DNA of 64,000 bases from Burkholderia multivorans ATCC BAA-247. Lineage in GTDB: Bacteria; Pseudomonadota; Gammaproteobacteria; Burkholderiales; Burkholderiaceae. Shown here one piece after another: positions 1-8,874 of the stretch; the stretch's first letter is position 1; every line of letters starts with the position of its first letter. The notes beneath the pieces were generated by a model. It searched no databases, was not told the DNA's origin, and saw nothing but the letters and a program-made list of their open reading frames with translations. A program made the translations under genes and the position numbers. The DNA lies in assembly GCF_000959525.1 (NCBI RefSeq), contig NZ_CP009832.1:2170001-2234000 (forward strand), written 5' to 3'.

Positions 1-525
1 TAATAGGCGCCGGACGGCGCACGGCGCAGCGAGTAGTGAGGTTCGGTCCGGTCGGACGAGGAAGGCGGTCGTTTGATGATTGGCATGTCGGAATGGCGGG
101 CTGCGTGGTGCCCTCGGACGCATGCGGAAAATGCAGGCGGATGAGTCGGAGTGGTATGTCGTGGCTACAGTCACGTCGACAGACCGCGCCATGCGTCGAT
201 CCGTTCCCGCGACGTGACAGCGCATTTTAATGAAATCGCCCGCGTGCCTTCGCGATTTTTTGTAAAAATTCCCGCACATCGGTATCGCGCCGCGCGTATC
301 GGCGCGATCCTCGGCCTATCATGGACACGCGAACACGCCTGCATGCGCGCGTTTCTTTCAGTCGCGAAAGGTTTGGCGCAGGTGCGCACGATGCGCTTGA
401 AGCCGCGCGTTTAAGCCGTATTTAAGTGAAGCGGTGGTGTAATATCCGCCGGCTCGCACGGGTCGCCAGCGGCACGCGGCGAGCGATGCCGCGACGCGCG
501 GCGCCTTTCAACCACGGAGGATTTC
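1..525. other. Left-edge region without a recognisable gene
   Basis: No open frame here has the codon bias or a recognisable domain of a real protein. The last part is the upstream region of the pspA-like gene and holds its Shine-Dalgarno GGAGG at 516-520. No convincing promoter hexamers or sigma-54 element could be assigned. Confidence 0.6.
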
Positions 526-1206
526 ATGTCGCTTTTCGACTCTATTTCGCGCACGATCAAGGGCCTGCTGAACGACGCGGCCGATTCGGTACAGGATCCG
601 TCGCGCGACGCACGGCAGATCGTGCGGGAGCTCGACGACAGCATCGGCCGTGCCGAGAATTCGCTGATCGAGATCGAAGCGCAGGTCGCCACGCAGCGCA
701 GCAAGCGCGACGCGGCCGACGACAAGGTGAAGAAGTACGAAGACGGCGCGAAGCGCGCACTGCAGGCCGGCGACGAAGCGCTCGCGCGCGAGGCGCTCGC
801 CGCGCAGGTAAACGCGGAAGCCGAGCGCGATGCGCTCGCGGCCGAGCTCGCGACGCTCGAACCGTCGGTCGAAAAGCTGAAGGGGCAGATCGCCGACATG
901 CGCCAGCGCCGCAACGATCTGAACGCGCGCTCGAACATCCTGCAGGCGAAGCAGGAAATCGCGCAGGCGAAGGACGTCGCCGCGAGCGCGCTCGGCGGCA
1001 TTGGCGGCAAGAACCTGTCCGAAGACTTCCGCAAGCTCGAAGACAAGGTCGCGCTGCAGAACGCACGCTCGGACGCACGGCTGAATTCGGCCGACACGTC
1101 GAGCGGCAAGGCGCTCGACGACAAGCTCGCCGCCCTGAACAAGGGCCCGTCGGTCGAGGATCGCCTCGCGGCGCTGAAAAAGCAGATCGACACGCCCGCG
1201 CAGTAA
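526..1206 (+). CDS. PspA/IM30-family protein
   Basis: A 226-residue, highly charged, almost wholly alpha-helical protein. It begins with a short amphipathic segment (SLFDSISRTIKGLLNDA), as in PspA/Vipp1 proteins, where that helix binds membranes. Residues about 25-190 are Ala/Lys/Glu-rich heptads expected to form long coiled coils. PspA proteins scaffold the inner membrane under envelope stress and, in enterobacteria, inhibit PspF. No pspF or pspBC is adjacent, so the classical Psp circuit is not shown. GGAGG lies 5 nt before the ATG. The next gene starts about 80 nt downstream on the same strand and encodes a membrane-anchored TPR protein, so the two may be co-expressed. Confidence 0.85.
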   Translation: MSLFDSISRTIKGLLNDAADSVQDPSRDARQIVRELDDSIGRAENSLIEIEAQVATQRSKRDAADDKVKKYEDGAKRALQAGDEALAREALAAQVNAEAERDALAAELATLEPSVEKLKGQIADMRQRRNDLNARSNILQAKQEIAQAKDVAASALGGIGGKNLSEDFRKLEDKVALQNARSDARLNSADTSSGKALDDKLAALNKGPSVEDRLAALKKQIDTPAQ

Positions 1207-1288
1207 ACCGGCGCGCCGCGCGGCGCGTGTCGTGCGCCGCGCAGCGAACCGATCGTCAGGAGACGGGCCTATCGCGCCCGGTTCGACC

Positions 1289-2479
1289 ATGAAGAAATCT
1301 CTCGCCGCTCTCGGCCTCTCGCTGATGCTGCTGTCGTCCGCCGCATTCGCGGTTCCGTCGCTGCAGCAAGTCGAGCAATCGATCGCGCAGCGCGACTGGC
1401 AGCGCGCGGACGCGCAGTTGTCGCAAGTCGTCGACGCGCATCCGAACAACGCGCACGCGCGCTATCTGTATGCGCAGGTGCTCGATCGCGAAGGCCGCGC
1501 GGCCGACGCGCTCGTGCAGTTGCAGCGCGCGAAGACGCTCGATCCGCAATTGCGCTTCACCGACGCGTCGCGCTTCGCGCAAACCGAAGCGCGGATTCGT
1601 GCCGATGCGTCGCGCACGACCGGCAACGTGCCGTCGGCTACGCCGTCCGGTTCGCTGCAATCGTCGCTCGCGCCGTCGTCCGCACCGGCCGTCAAGCACG
1701 GGCCGTCGACCACGATGTGGATCGGTCTCGGCCTGCTCGTCGCGGTGATCGCGCTGGTACTGCGCTGGACGCTGCGGCGCGCGCGCTCGGCCGGCGACAC
1801 GCGCGCCGACGACGAACGGCGCGCGCAGCTCAAGCGCGCAACCGACGTGCTGAACGACATCCGGCCGCTGAAGCTCGACGCGAAGCTCTCGACGTTGCCG
1901 GGCGCGGCCGCCCTCGCCGGCGAACTCGACGCGATCGAAGCCGATGCGCGCACGCTCGTCGAATCGCTGTCGAACGGCAAGAATCCGGTGCCGCCGTACC
2001 GGATCGACGAGCTCGAGCAGCGTCATGCAAGCGTGAAGGCGCGCGTCGAAGGCCGCCCCGATCCGGCCGCGCAGCCGGCCGCACCGGGCAACGGCAGCGG
2101 GTCCGTGTACGCGCAGGAAGCCGATCGCGTGACCGGCGCGCAAGGCCAGCCGTATCAGCAACAGCCCTACCCTCAGCAACCGTATCCGCCGCAGCCGTAT
2201 CCGCAACAGCAGCCGCCCGTCGTGATCCAGCAAGGCGGCGGTTTCGGCGGCGGCATGGGCGGCCTGCTGACCGGCGTACTGCTCGGCGAAGCGATGTCGG
2301 GCGGCCGCGATCGCGTGATCGAACGCGACGTGATCGTCGACGACGAGCGTCGCCGCCAGCAGAATGCGGACCCGGGCTTCGATCTCGGCCGCGGCGACGA
2401 TTCGAACTGGAGCGACGGCAACGGCGGCGGTGTCGATCTCGGCAGCAACGACGACGGCTGGAGCGACGACAACACCTGA
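1289..2479 (+). CDS. TPR membrane protein with Gln/Pro-rich and Gly-rich segments
   Basis: Starting at ATG 1289 gives 396 residues and a clear signal sequence (MKKSLAALGLSLMLLSSAAFA). The longer frame from 1232 would bury it. Order of parts: signal peptide 1-21, one or two TPR-like helical hairpins at about 22-95, a Ser/Pro linker, a transmembrane helix at about 143-160 followed by Arg-rich sequence, a helical region, a Gln/Pro/Tyr-rich low-complexity stretch (DNA about 2149-2220), a glycine-rich patch and an Asp/Asn/Gly-rich acidic tail. This suggests a periplasmic TPR domain tethered to the inner membrane with a cytoplasmic disordered tail. Function is unknown. Its place after the PspA-like gene suggests an envelope-stress role, which is inference. 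Confidence 0.75.
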   Translation: MKKSLAALGLSLMLLSSAAFAVPSLQQVEQSIAQRDWQRADAQLSQVVDAHPNNAHARYLYAQVLDREGRAADALVQLQRAKTLDPQLRFTDASRFAQTEARIRADASRTTGNVPSATPSGSLQSSLAPSSAPAVKHGPSTTMWIGLGLLVAVIALVLRWTLRRARSAGDTRADDERRAQLKRATDVLNDIRPLKLDAKLSTLPGAAALAGELDAIEADARTLVESLSNGKNPVPPYRIDELEQRHASVKARVEGRPDPAAQPAAPGNGSGSVYAQEADRVTGAQGQPYQQQPYPQQPYPPQPYPQQQPPVVIQQGGGFGGGMGGLLTGVLLGEAMSGGRDRVIERDVIVDDERRRQQNADPGFDLGRGDDSNWSDGNGGGVDLGSNDDGWSDDNT

Positions 2480-2511
2480 GCGCAGCAACCGATCGGCTCG
2501 GCGTTGCACAA

Positions 2512-2550
2512 ACGGGGCGTCCATGCCATGCATGGCGCCCCGTTCTCGTT
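2512..2550 (+). terminator. Hairpin downstream of the TPR gene
   Basis: Inverted arms ACGGGGCG (2512-2519) and CGCCCCGT (2536-2543) are followed by a weak T-containing run. This could be an intrinsic terminator separating the pspA/TPR unit from mscL. The U tract is poor. Confidence 0.5.
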
Positions 2551-2723
2551 GATGGCGCGCGCACCGCCCGTCGATTTGTCAATCATTTCAAGATGGACTA
2601 CCGGCAAGCGGGCGCGTTCGCTATCATGCGACCATCGGTGTGCCACCGACCCTTTATTCGACGCCCCGCCCCGCCGTGCGTCCCGGCACGCCTTCCCCCG
2701 CCCCAACCAGGAGAAAGCCGCTC

Positions 2724-3155
2724 ATGAGCATAATCAAGGAATTCAAGGAGTTCGCCGTCAAGGGCAACGTGATGGATCTCGCCGTCGGCGTGATCATCGG
2801 CGGCGCGTTCTCGAAGATCGTCGACTCGGTCGTGAAGGATCTGATCATGCCGGTCATCGGCGTGCTGACCGGCGGTCTGGATTTCTCGAACAAGTTCGTT
2901 CTGCTCGGCACCGTCCCCGCATCGTTCAAGGGCAATCCGGATTCGTTCAAGGATCTGCAGGCCGCGGGCGTCGCGGTGTTCGGCTACGGTTCGTTCATCA
3001 CCGTGCTGATCAATTTCATCATCCTGGCCTTCATCATTTTCCTGATGGTGAAATTCATCAACAAGCTGCGCAAGCCCGCGGAAGCCGCACCGGCCGCAAC
3101 GCCGGAAGACATCGTGCTGCTGCGCGAGATCCGCGATTCGCTGAAGCAGCGCTGA
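2724..3155 (+). CDS. mscL: Large-conductance mechanosensitive channel MscL
   Basis: A 143-residue inner-membrane channel that opens under membrane tension to release solutes on hypo-osmotic shock. The N terminus ([24 protein letters not shown]) is the conserved amphipathic S1 helix running into TM1 (about 15-45). TM2 is at about 83-105, and a charged cytoplasmic C-terminal helix ends in EIRDSLKQR. Length matches the family. ATG 2724 is preceded by an AGGAGA-type ribosome site, while the longer frame from 2640 adds non-conserved residues. It is monocistronic, with a strong terminator immediately downstream. Confidence 0.97.
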   Translation: MSIIKEFKEFAVKGNVMDLAVGVIIGGAFSKIVDSVVKDLIMPVIGVLTGGLDFSNKFVLLGTVPASFKGNPDSFKDLQAAGVAVFGYGSFITVLINFIILAFIIFLMVKFINKLRKPAEAAPAATPEDIVLLREIRDSLKQR

Positions 3156-3180
3156 TCGCGCCCGTCGCGCTCACCCGAAC

Positions 3181-3208
3181 GGCCCGCTCTCGTGCGGGCC
3201 TTTTTCTT
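3181..3208 (+). terminator. Intrinsic terminator of mscL
   Basis: A perfect GGCCCGC/GCGGGCC stem (3181-3200, 6-nt loop) is followed directly by TTTTTCTT, 25 nt past the mscL stop codon. Confidence 0.9.
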
Positions 3209-3400
3209 GCGCACCTGCGACGGCGACCGCGTGCGGTGCATCGCACTTTTTTGTGACAGGCGAACGCACGCGCGCGGAAAGCAGGTCTATGATGGAGACT
3301 AACGACAGTACAGGCGCCGAGACGCTGGCTGTGTCGATCGTGGCAAGCGGGTCGACGGGAGGCATCGATCGTCGTACCGCACGAATGCTGCATTTTCGTG

Positions 3401-3409
3401 TGCTATAAC
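3401..3409 (+). promoter_or_regulatory. Extended -10 promoter for the gene at 3448
   Basis: TGCTATAAC matches an extended -10 element (TGn plus TATAAC at 3404-3409) about 40 nt before the ATG. No good -35 is visible, as is common for extended -10 promoters. Confidence 0.45.
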
Positions 3410-3447
3410 GGATCGGCATGCGGCGTACATAGCCGGGAGTGGGTCGC

Positions 3448-3939
3448 ATGAAAGTGCCGCATTTCTTGCAATTGTTTTTGAGGCGAGTGTTTATGTCCTT
3501 CCCGAAAAAACGTCGACGTGCGCAACAGGACGGCCAGGAATCGTTCCTCGCGGTATTGCGCCATTCGAAGCCGTTCGCGCAGCTCGACACCAAGATTGCC
3601 CGCGCCCGCGCGCAGGACGAGCCCGTCCTCTACGCGCACGTGCTGCCCGGCCTCGACGTCCTGCTATGCAGCGTGCGCGGCGCGCAACCGCCGTATCCGG
3701 CGATCGCCGATTTGCGCAAGCGCTGCATCGAGTCGATTGCCAATGCGCTCGAGCAACCGCTCGACGGCCTCGAAAACGGCGGATACTGGTACGAAGCGAA
3801 CGGCTTCGGCTTCCTCGTCTTCGCGAGCCGCGCCCGCGCACGTATCCTGCCCGAATTTGGTGCAGGCACGAAAGCGAGCCTGCGCGGCGGTCTCGGCCGG
3901 CAGAACGCCGGCGACACGACACCTCGCTCCCTCGGCTGA
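3448..3939 (+). CDS. Conserved hypothetical protein, about 163 aa
   Basis: Not recognised. The protein is soluble: a basic N terminus (KKRRR near residue 18), then a compact domain with SFLAVLRHSKPFAQLDTKI, VLYAHVLPGLDVLLCSVRG and GGYWYEANGFGFLVFASR, and a Gly/Arg-rich tail. Two starts are possible. ATG 3448 has GGGAG about 9 nt upstream, and ATG 3493 has GAGG 9 nt upstream. The second would begin directly at the basic segment. The gene stands alone, with an extended -10 promoter before it and strong hairpins after it. Codon use is normal for the genome, so it is likely a real genus-level gene. Confidence 0.65.
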   Translation: MKVPHFLQLFLRRVFMSFPKKRRRAQQDGQESFLAVLRHSKPFAQLDTKIARARAQDEPVLYAHVLPGLDVLLCSVRGAQPPYPAIADLRKRCIESIANALEQPLDGLENGGYWYEANGFGFLVFASRARARILPEFGAGTKASLRGGLGRQNAGDTTPRSLG

Positions 3940-3953
3940 ACCGCCAACGATTC

Positions 3954-4017
3954 GATGGGCCGCCTCCGCGCGGCCCATCGGCCGTCTGCACACGCCGCGC
4001 GCGCAACGCGCGGCGTG
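3954..4017. terminator. Two strong hairpins between convergent genes
   Basis: Arms GATGGGCCGC (3954-3963)/GCGGCCCATC (3970-3979) and CACGCCGCGCG (3991-4001)/CGCGCGGCGTG (4007-4017) are perfect 10- and 11-bp stems. They lie between the convergent genes ending at 3939 and 4027. Neither has a T run, so any termination would be unconventional or factor-assisted. Confidence 0.5.
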
Positions 4018-4026
4018 CGGCCTGCG

Positions 4027-4917
4027 TCAGCGCGCGTGGCGTCCGTTCTGCGGGCGCACGATGTCGATGAACGCCGCGAAGTCCGCGCTGGCGAGCCCCT
4101 GTGCGGCGCCGAGCCGCAACACCTGCTGGACCGTCGCCGATACGGGCATCACCGCGCCCGTGTCGCGCGCGGCGTCGGCGATTGCATCCACATCCTTCTG
4201 GAACGTGCCGAGCGCGCCGATCGGCGCGTGCGCGCCCGACGTCATGCGCGGCACGAAGGTCTGCAGCAGCACCGAGTCGGCCCAGCCGCCGGCGAGCGCT
4301 TCGGCGAGGCGCGCCGCATCGATGCCGCTTGCCTGCGCGAGGCCGACCGCCTCGGCGATTGCCGTGACCGTGGCCGTCACGATCGCCTGATTGCAGAGCT
4401 TCGCGGTCTGCCCGGCGCCGGCATCGCCCATGTGCGTGATGCGCGACGCGTACGTGTCGATCAACGGCCGCACCGCATCGAGATCGGCCGCACGGCCGCC
4501 CGCCATCACGGCGAGCGTGCCGGCCTGCGCACCCGGCACGCCGCCCGACACCGGCGCGTCGACCCAGCCGACGCCGAGCGCAGCCGCGCGCGCCGCATAG
4601 TCGCGCGTCGCGGCCGGCGCAATGCTCGAATGATCGACGATGCGCTGCAGCCGCCGGGCCGACGCGTCGCCCGCGAGCAGGCCATCGGCGCCGAATACGA
4701 CGTCGCCGACCGCGCGCGTGTCGAGCACGCAGACGAATACCGTCTCGACACGCTGCGCGAGTTCACGCGGCGTATCGACGACCTGCGCGCCTTCCGCCGC
4801 GAGCGCCTCCGCCTTCGCACGCGTCCGGTTCCACACGCTGACGCGATGCCCGGCCGCCAGCAGATGCCGAATCATCGGCGCGCCCATCAATCCCGGTCCG
4901 CAAAATCCGACTTCCAC
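4027..4917 (-). CDS. NAD(P)-dependent beta-hydroxyacid dehydrogenase (3-hydroxyisobutyrate dehydrogenase family)
   Basis: A 296-residue oxidoreductase. The chosen start is GTG 4917, because GAGGAC lies about 6 nt upstream and the protein then begins [15 protein letters not shown], the Rossmann GxGxxG motif placed where this family has it. The ATG at 4986 adds 23 unconserved residues. Other family marks are the substrate-binding loop [12 protein letters not shown] and the catalytic-lysine helix [11 protein letters not shown]. Family members reduce tartronate semialdehyde or oxidise 3-hydroxyisobutyrate and related acids; the substrate here cannot be read from sequence. Urate catabolism, encoded nearby, yields glyoxylate, so a tartronate semialdehyde reductase role is possible but unproven. 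Confidence 0.85.
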   Translation of the reverse strand: MEVGFCGPGLMGAPMIRHLLAAGHRVSVWNRTRAKAEALAAEGAQVVDTPRELAQRVETVFVCVLDTRAVGDVVFGADGLLAGDASARRLQRIVDHSSIAPAATRDYAARAAALGVGWVDAPVSGGVPGAQAGTLAVMAGGRAADLDAVRPLIDTYASRITHMGDAGAGQTAKLCNQAIVTATVTAIAEAVGLAQASGIDAARLAEALAGGWADSVLLQTFVPRMTSGAHAPIGALGTFQKDVDAIADAARDTGAVMPVSATVQQVLRLGAAQGLASADFAAFIDIVRPQNGRHAR

Positions 4918-5051
4918 GATTGTCCTCGTCTCCGATAAGGGTTGCACTTGCCGCCCATCATACCTATCACTCAAGAAGCCGGACACGCGCGACGCCGCTT
5001 CGGGCGCGCGGCTTGCGCCGGCGCTGTCACCGACATTCCAGGGAGTGCATC

Positions 5052-5261
5052 ATGAGCGACCACGTCTACAAGTTGATCGAGCTGACCGGTTCGTCGCGGC
5101 AATCGTGCGACGACGCGATCCGCAACGCGATCTCGAAGGCCGGCAAGACGCTGCACAACCTCCACTGGTTCGAGGTGACCGACACGCGCGGCCACATCGA
5201 AGGCGACCAAGTGATCCACTGGCAGGTGACGCTGAAAGTCGGCATGCGTCTCGACGACTGA
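5052..5261 (+). CDS. Dodecin family flavin-binding protein
   Basis: A 69-residue protein. The frame open from 4920 is trimmed to ATG 5052, which gives the normal dodecin N terminus ([15 protein letters not shown]) with GGGAG upstream. Dodecins form hollow dodecamers that store or buffer FMN, riboflavin or CoA. The conserved [12 protein letters not shown] segment includes the Trp that stacks on flavin, and the chain ends in the usual strand [13 protein letters not shown]. It is single-gene and divergent from the dehydrogenase at 4917. Confidence 0.93.
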   Translation: MSDHVYKLIELTGSSRQSCDDAIRNAISKAGKTLHNLHWFEVTDTRGHIEGDQVIHWQVTLKVGMRLDD

Positions 5262-5515
5262 CCGGCGCCCCGCGACACACCGCGCCACACCGCGCCACAC
5301 CGCTACACGCGCTTCGCCGCACCGCTGGACGCTCACCGCCGCATGCCCGCGGCGGCGTGCGCCGCGTCCGTTTCTCCCTCCGTTCCGGCCGCGGCCGCGG
5401 CCCGAACGGCGCCCGTCTGCGGGTATCCATCTCTTGACGCTGGTTTTCGTTCATATTAAAAACCATATACCCCAAACGCCCCTCGATCAGCCCAGACATA
5501 TAAACCGGAGAAATC

Positions 5516-6445
5516 ATGAGTCAGCAACGCGAGGCGATCGACACGTACCTCTTGCGCGTCTTGCACACCCTGTTGATGGAGCGCAGCGTCACGCGCGCGG
5601 CCGTCAAACTGAATCAGTCGCAGCCGGCCATCAGCGCCGCGCTGCGACGCCTGCGCGACATCACCGGCGATCCGCTGCTGGTGCGCGGCAAGTCCGGCAT
5701 GGTGCCGACCGAATACGGGCTGCGCCTGCTCGAGCCCGTCCAGAACGCATTGCGCGAAATCGAACGGATCAAGTTCCAGCAGCACAACTTCGATCCGGCC
5801 ACGTCGATCCGCTGCTACCGGATCGGCTGCCCCGACTATCTGAACGTGCTGTTCGTGCCGACCGTCGTCGAACGCTTCCGCCAGGCCGCGCCGAACGCGA
5901 CGCTCGAGTTCCATTCGCTCGGCCCCGCGTTCGACTACGAACTCGCGCTCGAGGACGGCAAGCTCGACATCGTCGTCGGCAACTGGCCGGAGCCGCCCGA
6001 GCAGCTTCACCTGTCGAACCTGTTCGTCGACGAGATCGTCTGCCTGATGAGCAACACGCACCCGTTCGCGAAACGCGGCGGGCTGACGCTCGACCAGTAC
6101 CTGAACGCGCCGCATCTCGCGCCGACGCCGTACTCGGTCGGTCAGCGCGGCGCGATCGACGTGCATCTCGCGCGCGAGCGGCTCAAGCGCCACGTCGTCG
6201 TCACGCTGCCCTACTTCAATCTCGCGCCGTACGTGCTCGTGAAGTCGGACCTGATCTTCACGACGACGCGGCTGTTCGCCGATCACTACGCGAAATTCCT
6301 GCCGCTGTCGGTCGTGCCGGCGCCGCTCGATTTCCCGCCGATGCAGTACTACCAGCTCTGGCACGAGCGCTGCCACTACTCGGACGAGGTGCGCTGGCTG
6401 CGCGGCCTCGTCGCCGAAGCGACGCGCACGCTGATCGAACCGTAA
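5516..6445 (+). CDS. LysR-type transcriptional regulator
   Basis: A 309-residue LTTR. The winged helix-turn-helix is at about residues 5-62 (LLMERSVTRAAVKLNQSQPAISAALRRLR, then LVRGKSGMVPT). The effector-binding domain follows, with CPDYLNVLFVPTVVERFRQ and LDIVVGNWPEPPEQLH. The gene is convergent with the 8-oxoguanine deaminase gene (stop codons about 100 nt apart). It is the nearest activator-type regulator to the purine cluster, which suggests but does not prove that it controls that cluster. AT-rich DNA with ATTAAAAACCATATA around 5455-5470 upstream probably contains its promoter or autoregulatory site. Confidence 0.9.
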   Translation: MSQQREAIDTYLLRVLHTLLMERSVTRAAVKLNQSQPAISAALRRLRDITGDPLLVRGKSGMVPTEYGLRLLEPVQNALREIERIKFQQHNFDPATSIRCYRIGCPDYLNVLFVPTVVERFRQAAPNATLEFHSLGPAFDYELALEDGKLDIVVGNWPEPPEQLHLSNLFVDEIVCLMSNTHPFAKRGGLTLDQYLNAPHLAPTPYSVGQRGAIDVHLARERLKRHVVVTLPYFNLAPYVLVKSDLIFTTTRLFADHYAKFLPLSVVPAPLDFPPMQYYQLWHERCHYSDEVRWLRGLVAEATRTLIEP

Positions 6446-6545
6446 GCGGCCGCGCGCCAAACGCCGTGCACCTCGCGCGTGCACGCGCCGCACGTCGTGC
6501 GTCGTGCTGCGGTCGCGGCGGTGGCCAAGACCGCCGCCGCGCCGG

Positions 6546-7958
6546 CTAGCGCGATGCTTCGACGAGCATCTTCGCGAGCGCGTTGTGACGTTCGATCACG
6601 GGCGGCAGATCGAGCGTCGCGAGCCGCCCTTCACGCACGACCACCTTTCCGTTCACGACCGTATAGGCGGTCTGCGACGGCGCACAGAACACGAGCGCCG
6701 CGACCGGATCGTGCAGCGCGCCCGCGAACAGCGGCTGACGCAGGTCGAACGCCGCGAAGTCGGCGGCCATGCCCGGCTTCAGCGCGCCGATGTCGTCGCG
6801 GTTCAGCACCTTCGCGCCGCCGAGCGTCGCGATCTCGAGCGCTTCGCGCGCGGTCATCGCATCGGGGCCGAAGCCGACCCGCTGCAGCAGCAGCGCCTGC
6901 CGCACTTCGGCGACCATCTGCGCGCCGTCGTTCGATGCCGAGCCGTCGACGCCGAGCCCGACCGGCACACCCGCGAGCCGCATCTTCTTCACCGGCGCAA
7001 TGCCGGACGCGAGCCGCATGTTCGAGCACGGACAGTGCGCGACGCCGGTGCCCGTGCGCGCGAACAGGCCGATGCCCGCGTCGTCCAGCTGCACGCAGTG
7101 CGCATGCCAGACGTCGTGGCCGACCCAGCCGAGATCTTCCGCGTATTCGGCCGGCGTCATCCCGAACTTCTCGCGGCTGTACGCGATGTCGTTGACGTTC
7201 TCGGCGAGGTGCGTGTGCAGCGACACGCCGTACTCGCGCGCGAGCAAGGCGGCGTCGCGCATCAGGCCGCGGCTCACCGAAAACGGCGAACACGGCGCGA
7301 CCACGACGCGCAGCATCGCGTAGCGGCCTTCGTCGTGATAGGTCTCGATCAACCGCTGCGCGTCGCGCAGGATGTCGGGCTCGCGCTCGACGACAGAATC
7401 CGGCGGCAGCCCGCCGTCGCGCTGGCCGACGCTCATCGCGCCGCGGCTCGCGTGAAAGCGCATTCCGATTCGCTGTGCGGCCGCGATGCTGTCGTCGAGC
7501 CGGCTGCCGTTCGGATAGATATACAGATGGTCGCTCGACGTCGTGCAGCCTGACTGCAGCAGCTCGGCCATCGCGGTCAGCGTCGAGACTTCGATCATCT
7601 CGGGCGTCAGGTTCGCCCAGATCCGGTACAGGTTCGTGAGCCAGCCGAACAGCTCGGCGTTCTGCGCGGCCGGCACCGCGCGCGTGAGGCTCTGATACAT
7701 GTGATGGTGCGTGTTCACGAGCCCCGGAATCACGAGATGGCCGCGCAGATCGAGCACCTCGTCCGCGGTATCGGGCAACTCGGCGCTCGGGCCGACCGCG
7801 ACGATCCGGTTGTCTTCGATGTAGAGCCCCGCGTCGCGCAGTTCGCGCCGCGTGTCGTCCATGGTCACGAGCACGTCGGCGTGCTTGACCAGCAAGGTGG
7901 TCGGGCGGGATGGGGAGGATTGCGGCGCGCGTGCGCCGGCGTGCTGCTCGAGGTTCAT
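6546..7958 (-). CDS. 8-oxoguanine deaminase (AtzB/TrzN-like amidohydrolase)
   Basis: A 470-residue metal-dependent amidohydrolase. It has the N-terminal beta-sandwich (LLVKHADVLVTMDDTRRELRDA), the metal HxH motif in NTHHHMYQS (His84, His86), the later HTHLAEN and HAHC motifs and the LGVDGSASND metal-Asp motif. The signatures SGCTTSSDHLYIYPNG and APCSPFSVS are those I associate with 8-oxoguanine deaminases, which convert 8-oxoguanine to urate and ammonia; related proteins act on hydroxyatrazine. The gene is divergent from uraH, and urate is the substrate of PuuD encoded nearby. It therefore likely feeds oxidised guanine into the urate pathway. Confidence 0.87.
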   Translation of the reverse strand: MNLEQHAGARAPQSSPSRPTTLLVKHADVLVTMDDTRRELRDAGLYIEDNRIVAVGPSAELPDTADEVLDLRGHLVIPGLVNTHHHMYQSLTRAVPAAQNAELFGWLTNLYRIWANLTPEMIEVSTLTAMAELLQSGCTTSSDHLYIYPNGSRLDDSIAAAQRIGMRFHASRGAMSVGQRDGGLPPDSVVEREPDILRDAQRLIETYHDEGRYAMLRVVVAPCSPFSVSRGLMRDAALLAREYGVSLHTHLAENVNDIAYSREKFGMTPAEYAEDLGWVGHDVWHAHCVQLDDAGIGLFARTGTGVAHCPCSNMRLASGIAPVKKMRLAGVPVGLGVDGSASNDGAQMVAEVRQALLLQRVGFGPDAMTAREALEIATLGGAKVLNRDDIGALKPGMAADFAAFDLRQPLFAGALHDPVAALVFCAPSQTAYTVVNGKVVVREGRLATLDLPPVIERHNALAKMLVEASR

Positions 7959-8467
7959 GCGTTCTCCGCGTCGGTGTACCCCCGACCGCTTGCGGGGGCG
8001 CTCACAAAGCCGTTCGAACGCTGCGTCGCGGCACGCTCCGGTGCCTGCGTCCGTTCGAACGCCCTGGCCCGGTTACCCGGCGTGCTCGCCGTCTTCGGGG
8101 TGCGGCGCCGGCCGTCGGCCGACGCGCACGGCGGGAGGATCGCCGATGCGCGCGCCGCGCACAATGCGCGACGACGAATACCGGGCTTCACGGTCGCGAT
8201 ATGGTACGCCGCGCAGCGGCCCCGCGGCGGGCCGCACCCGCGCGCGGCGGGCCGCGCCGGCAAGGCGTCGACAGCCGGTCATGCGCGGCGCATTATCTTT
8301 GCTATCGCGCGCGTATTTGCCGCAGGAACCTTCTTACAATGCCTGCACGGCGCTCGCTTCAACTTCGCCGACGGGTATGTAGCCACGTGACGTGGAGCCT
8401 CGATCCGCCGCACTGTCATTGGATCGAGCCGCCGCCGAACATCGCATTCACACAAGGACAATTGCGA
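7959..8467. promoter_or_regulatory. Divergent control region, 8-oxoguanine deaminase / uraH
   Basis: This 509-nt region has no gene. It holds two copies of the perfect palindrome CGTTCGAACG at 8011-8020 and 8052-8061, 41 bp apart or about four helical turns. It also holds a CCCCCG/CGGGGG hairpin (7979-7998) in the presumed leader of the deaminase gene, and the 13-bp palindrome CCACGT-G-ACGTGG at 8383-8395 about 75 nt before uraH. A TACAAT at 8335-8340 could be a -10 for uraH, but no matching -35 is evident. Confidence 0.5.
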
Positions 8468-8821
8468 ATGGGAAAGCTCACTACCCACGTACTCGATACG
8501 GCGAACGGTCGTCCGGGCGCCGCACTCAAGGTGGACCTCTACGCGCTGGACGGCGACTCGCGCCGCGCGATCAAGACCGTGCTGACCAATAGCGACGGCC
8601 GCTGCGACGAACCGCTGCTCGAAGGCGCCGCGCTCACCGCCGGCGAATACGAGCTCGTGTTCCATGCCGGCGACTACTTCGCGTCGCTCGGCGTGAAGGT
8701 GCCCGAACCCCGTTTCGTCGACCGCGTCGTGCTGCGTTTCGGCATCGCCGATCCGGGCGCGCACTATCACGTGCCGCTGCTCGTATCGCCGTGGTCGTAC
8801 AGCACCTATCGCGGCAGCTGA
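8468..8821 (+). CDS. uraH: 5-hydroxyisourate hydrolase
   Basis: A 117-residue transthyretin-like enzyme that hydrolyses 5-hydroxyisourate to OHCU, the second step of urate breakdown. It begins MGKLTTHVLDTANGRPG with the conserved histidine and ends in the diagnostic YRGS tetrapeptide. Length is typical. ATG 8468 has AAGGA about 10 nt upstream; the longer frame from 7910 runs through non-coding DNA. puuD follows 53 nt downstream on the same strand, so the enzymes for steps one and two are probably co-transcribed. Confidence 0.97.
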   Translation: MGKLTTHVLDTANGRPGAALKVDLYALDGDSRRAIKTVLTNSDGRCDEPLLEGAALTAGEYELVFHAGDYFASLGVKVPEPRFVDRVVLRFGIADPGAHYHVPLLVSPWSYSTYRGS

Positions 8822-8874
8822 CACACGCATCGGCTGCCCGCATCAAGACAACGATCTGAGTCTGGAGGAGTTTC

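Noticed and set aside
361-400. Sigma-54 promoter for the PspA-like gene (TTGGCGCAGGTGCGCA near 374-389)
   Set aside because: The -24/-12 spacing and the -12 GC do not match the consensus, and no pspF is present.
5277-5303. Tandem ACACCGCGCC repeat (about 2.6 copies) after the dodecin gene
   Set aside because: Too short and GC-rich to call a functional repeat; likely simple sequence drift.
8317-8340. Sigma-70 promoter for uraH built from TTGCCG and TACAAT
   Set aside because: The spacer is only 12 nt, too short for a normal promoter.
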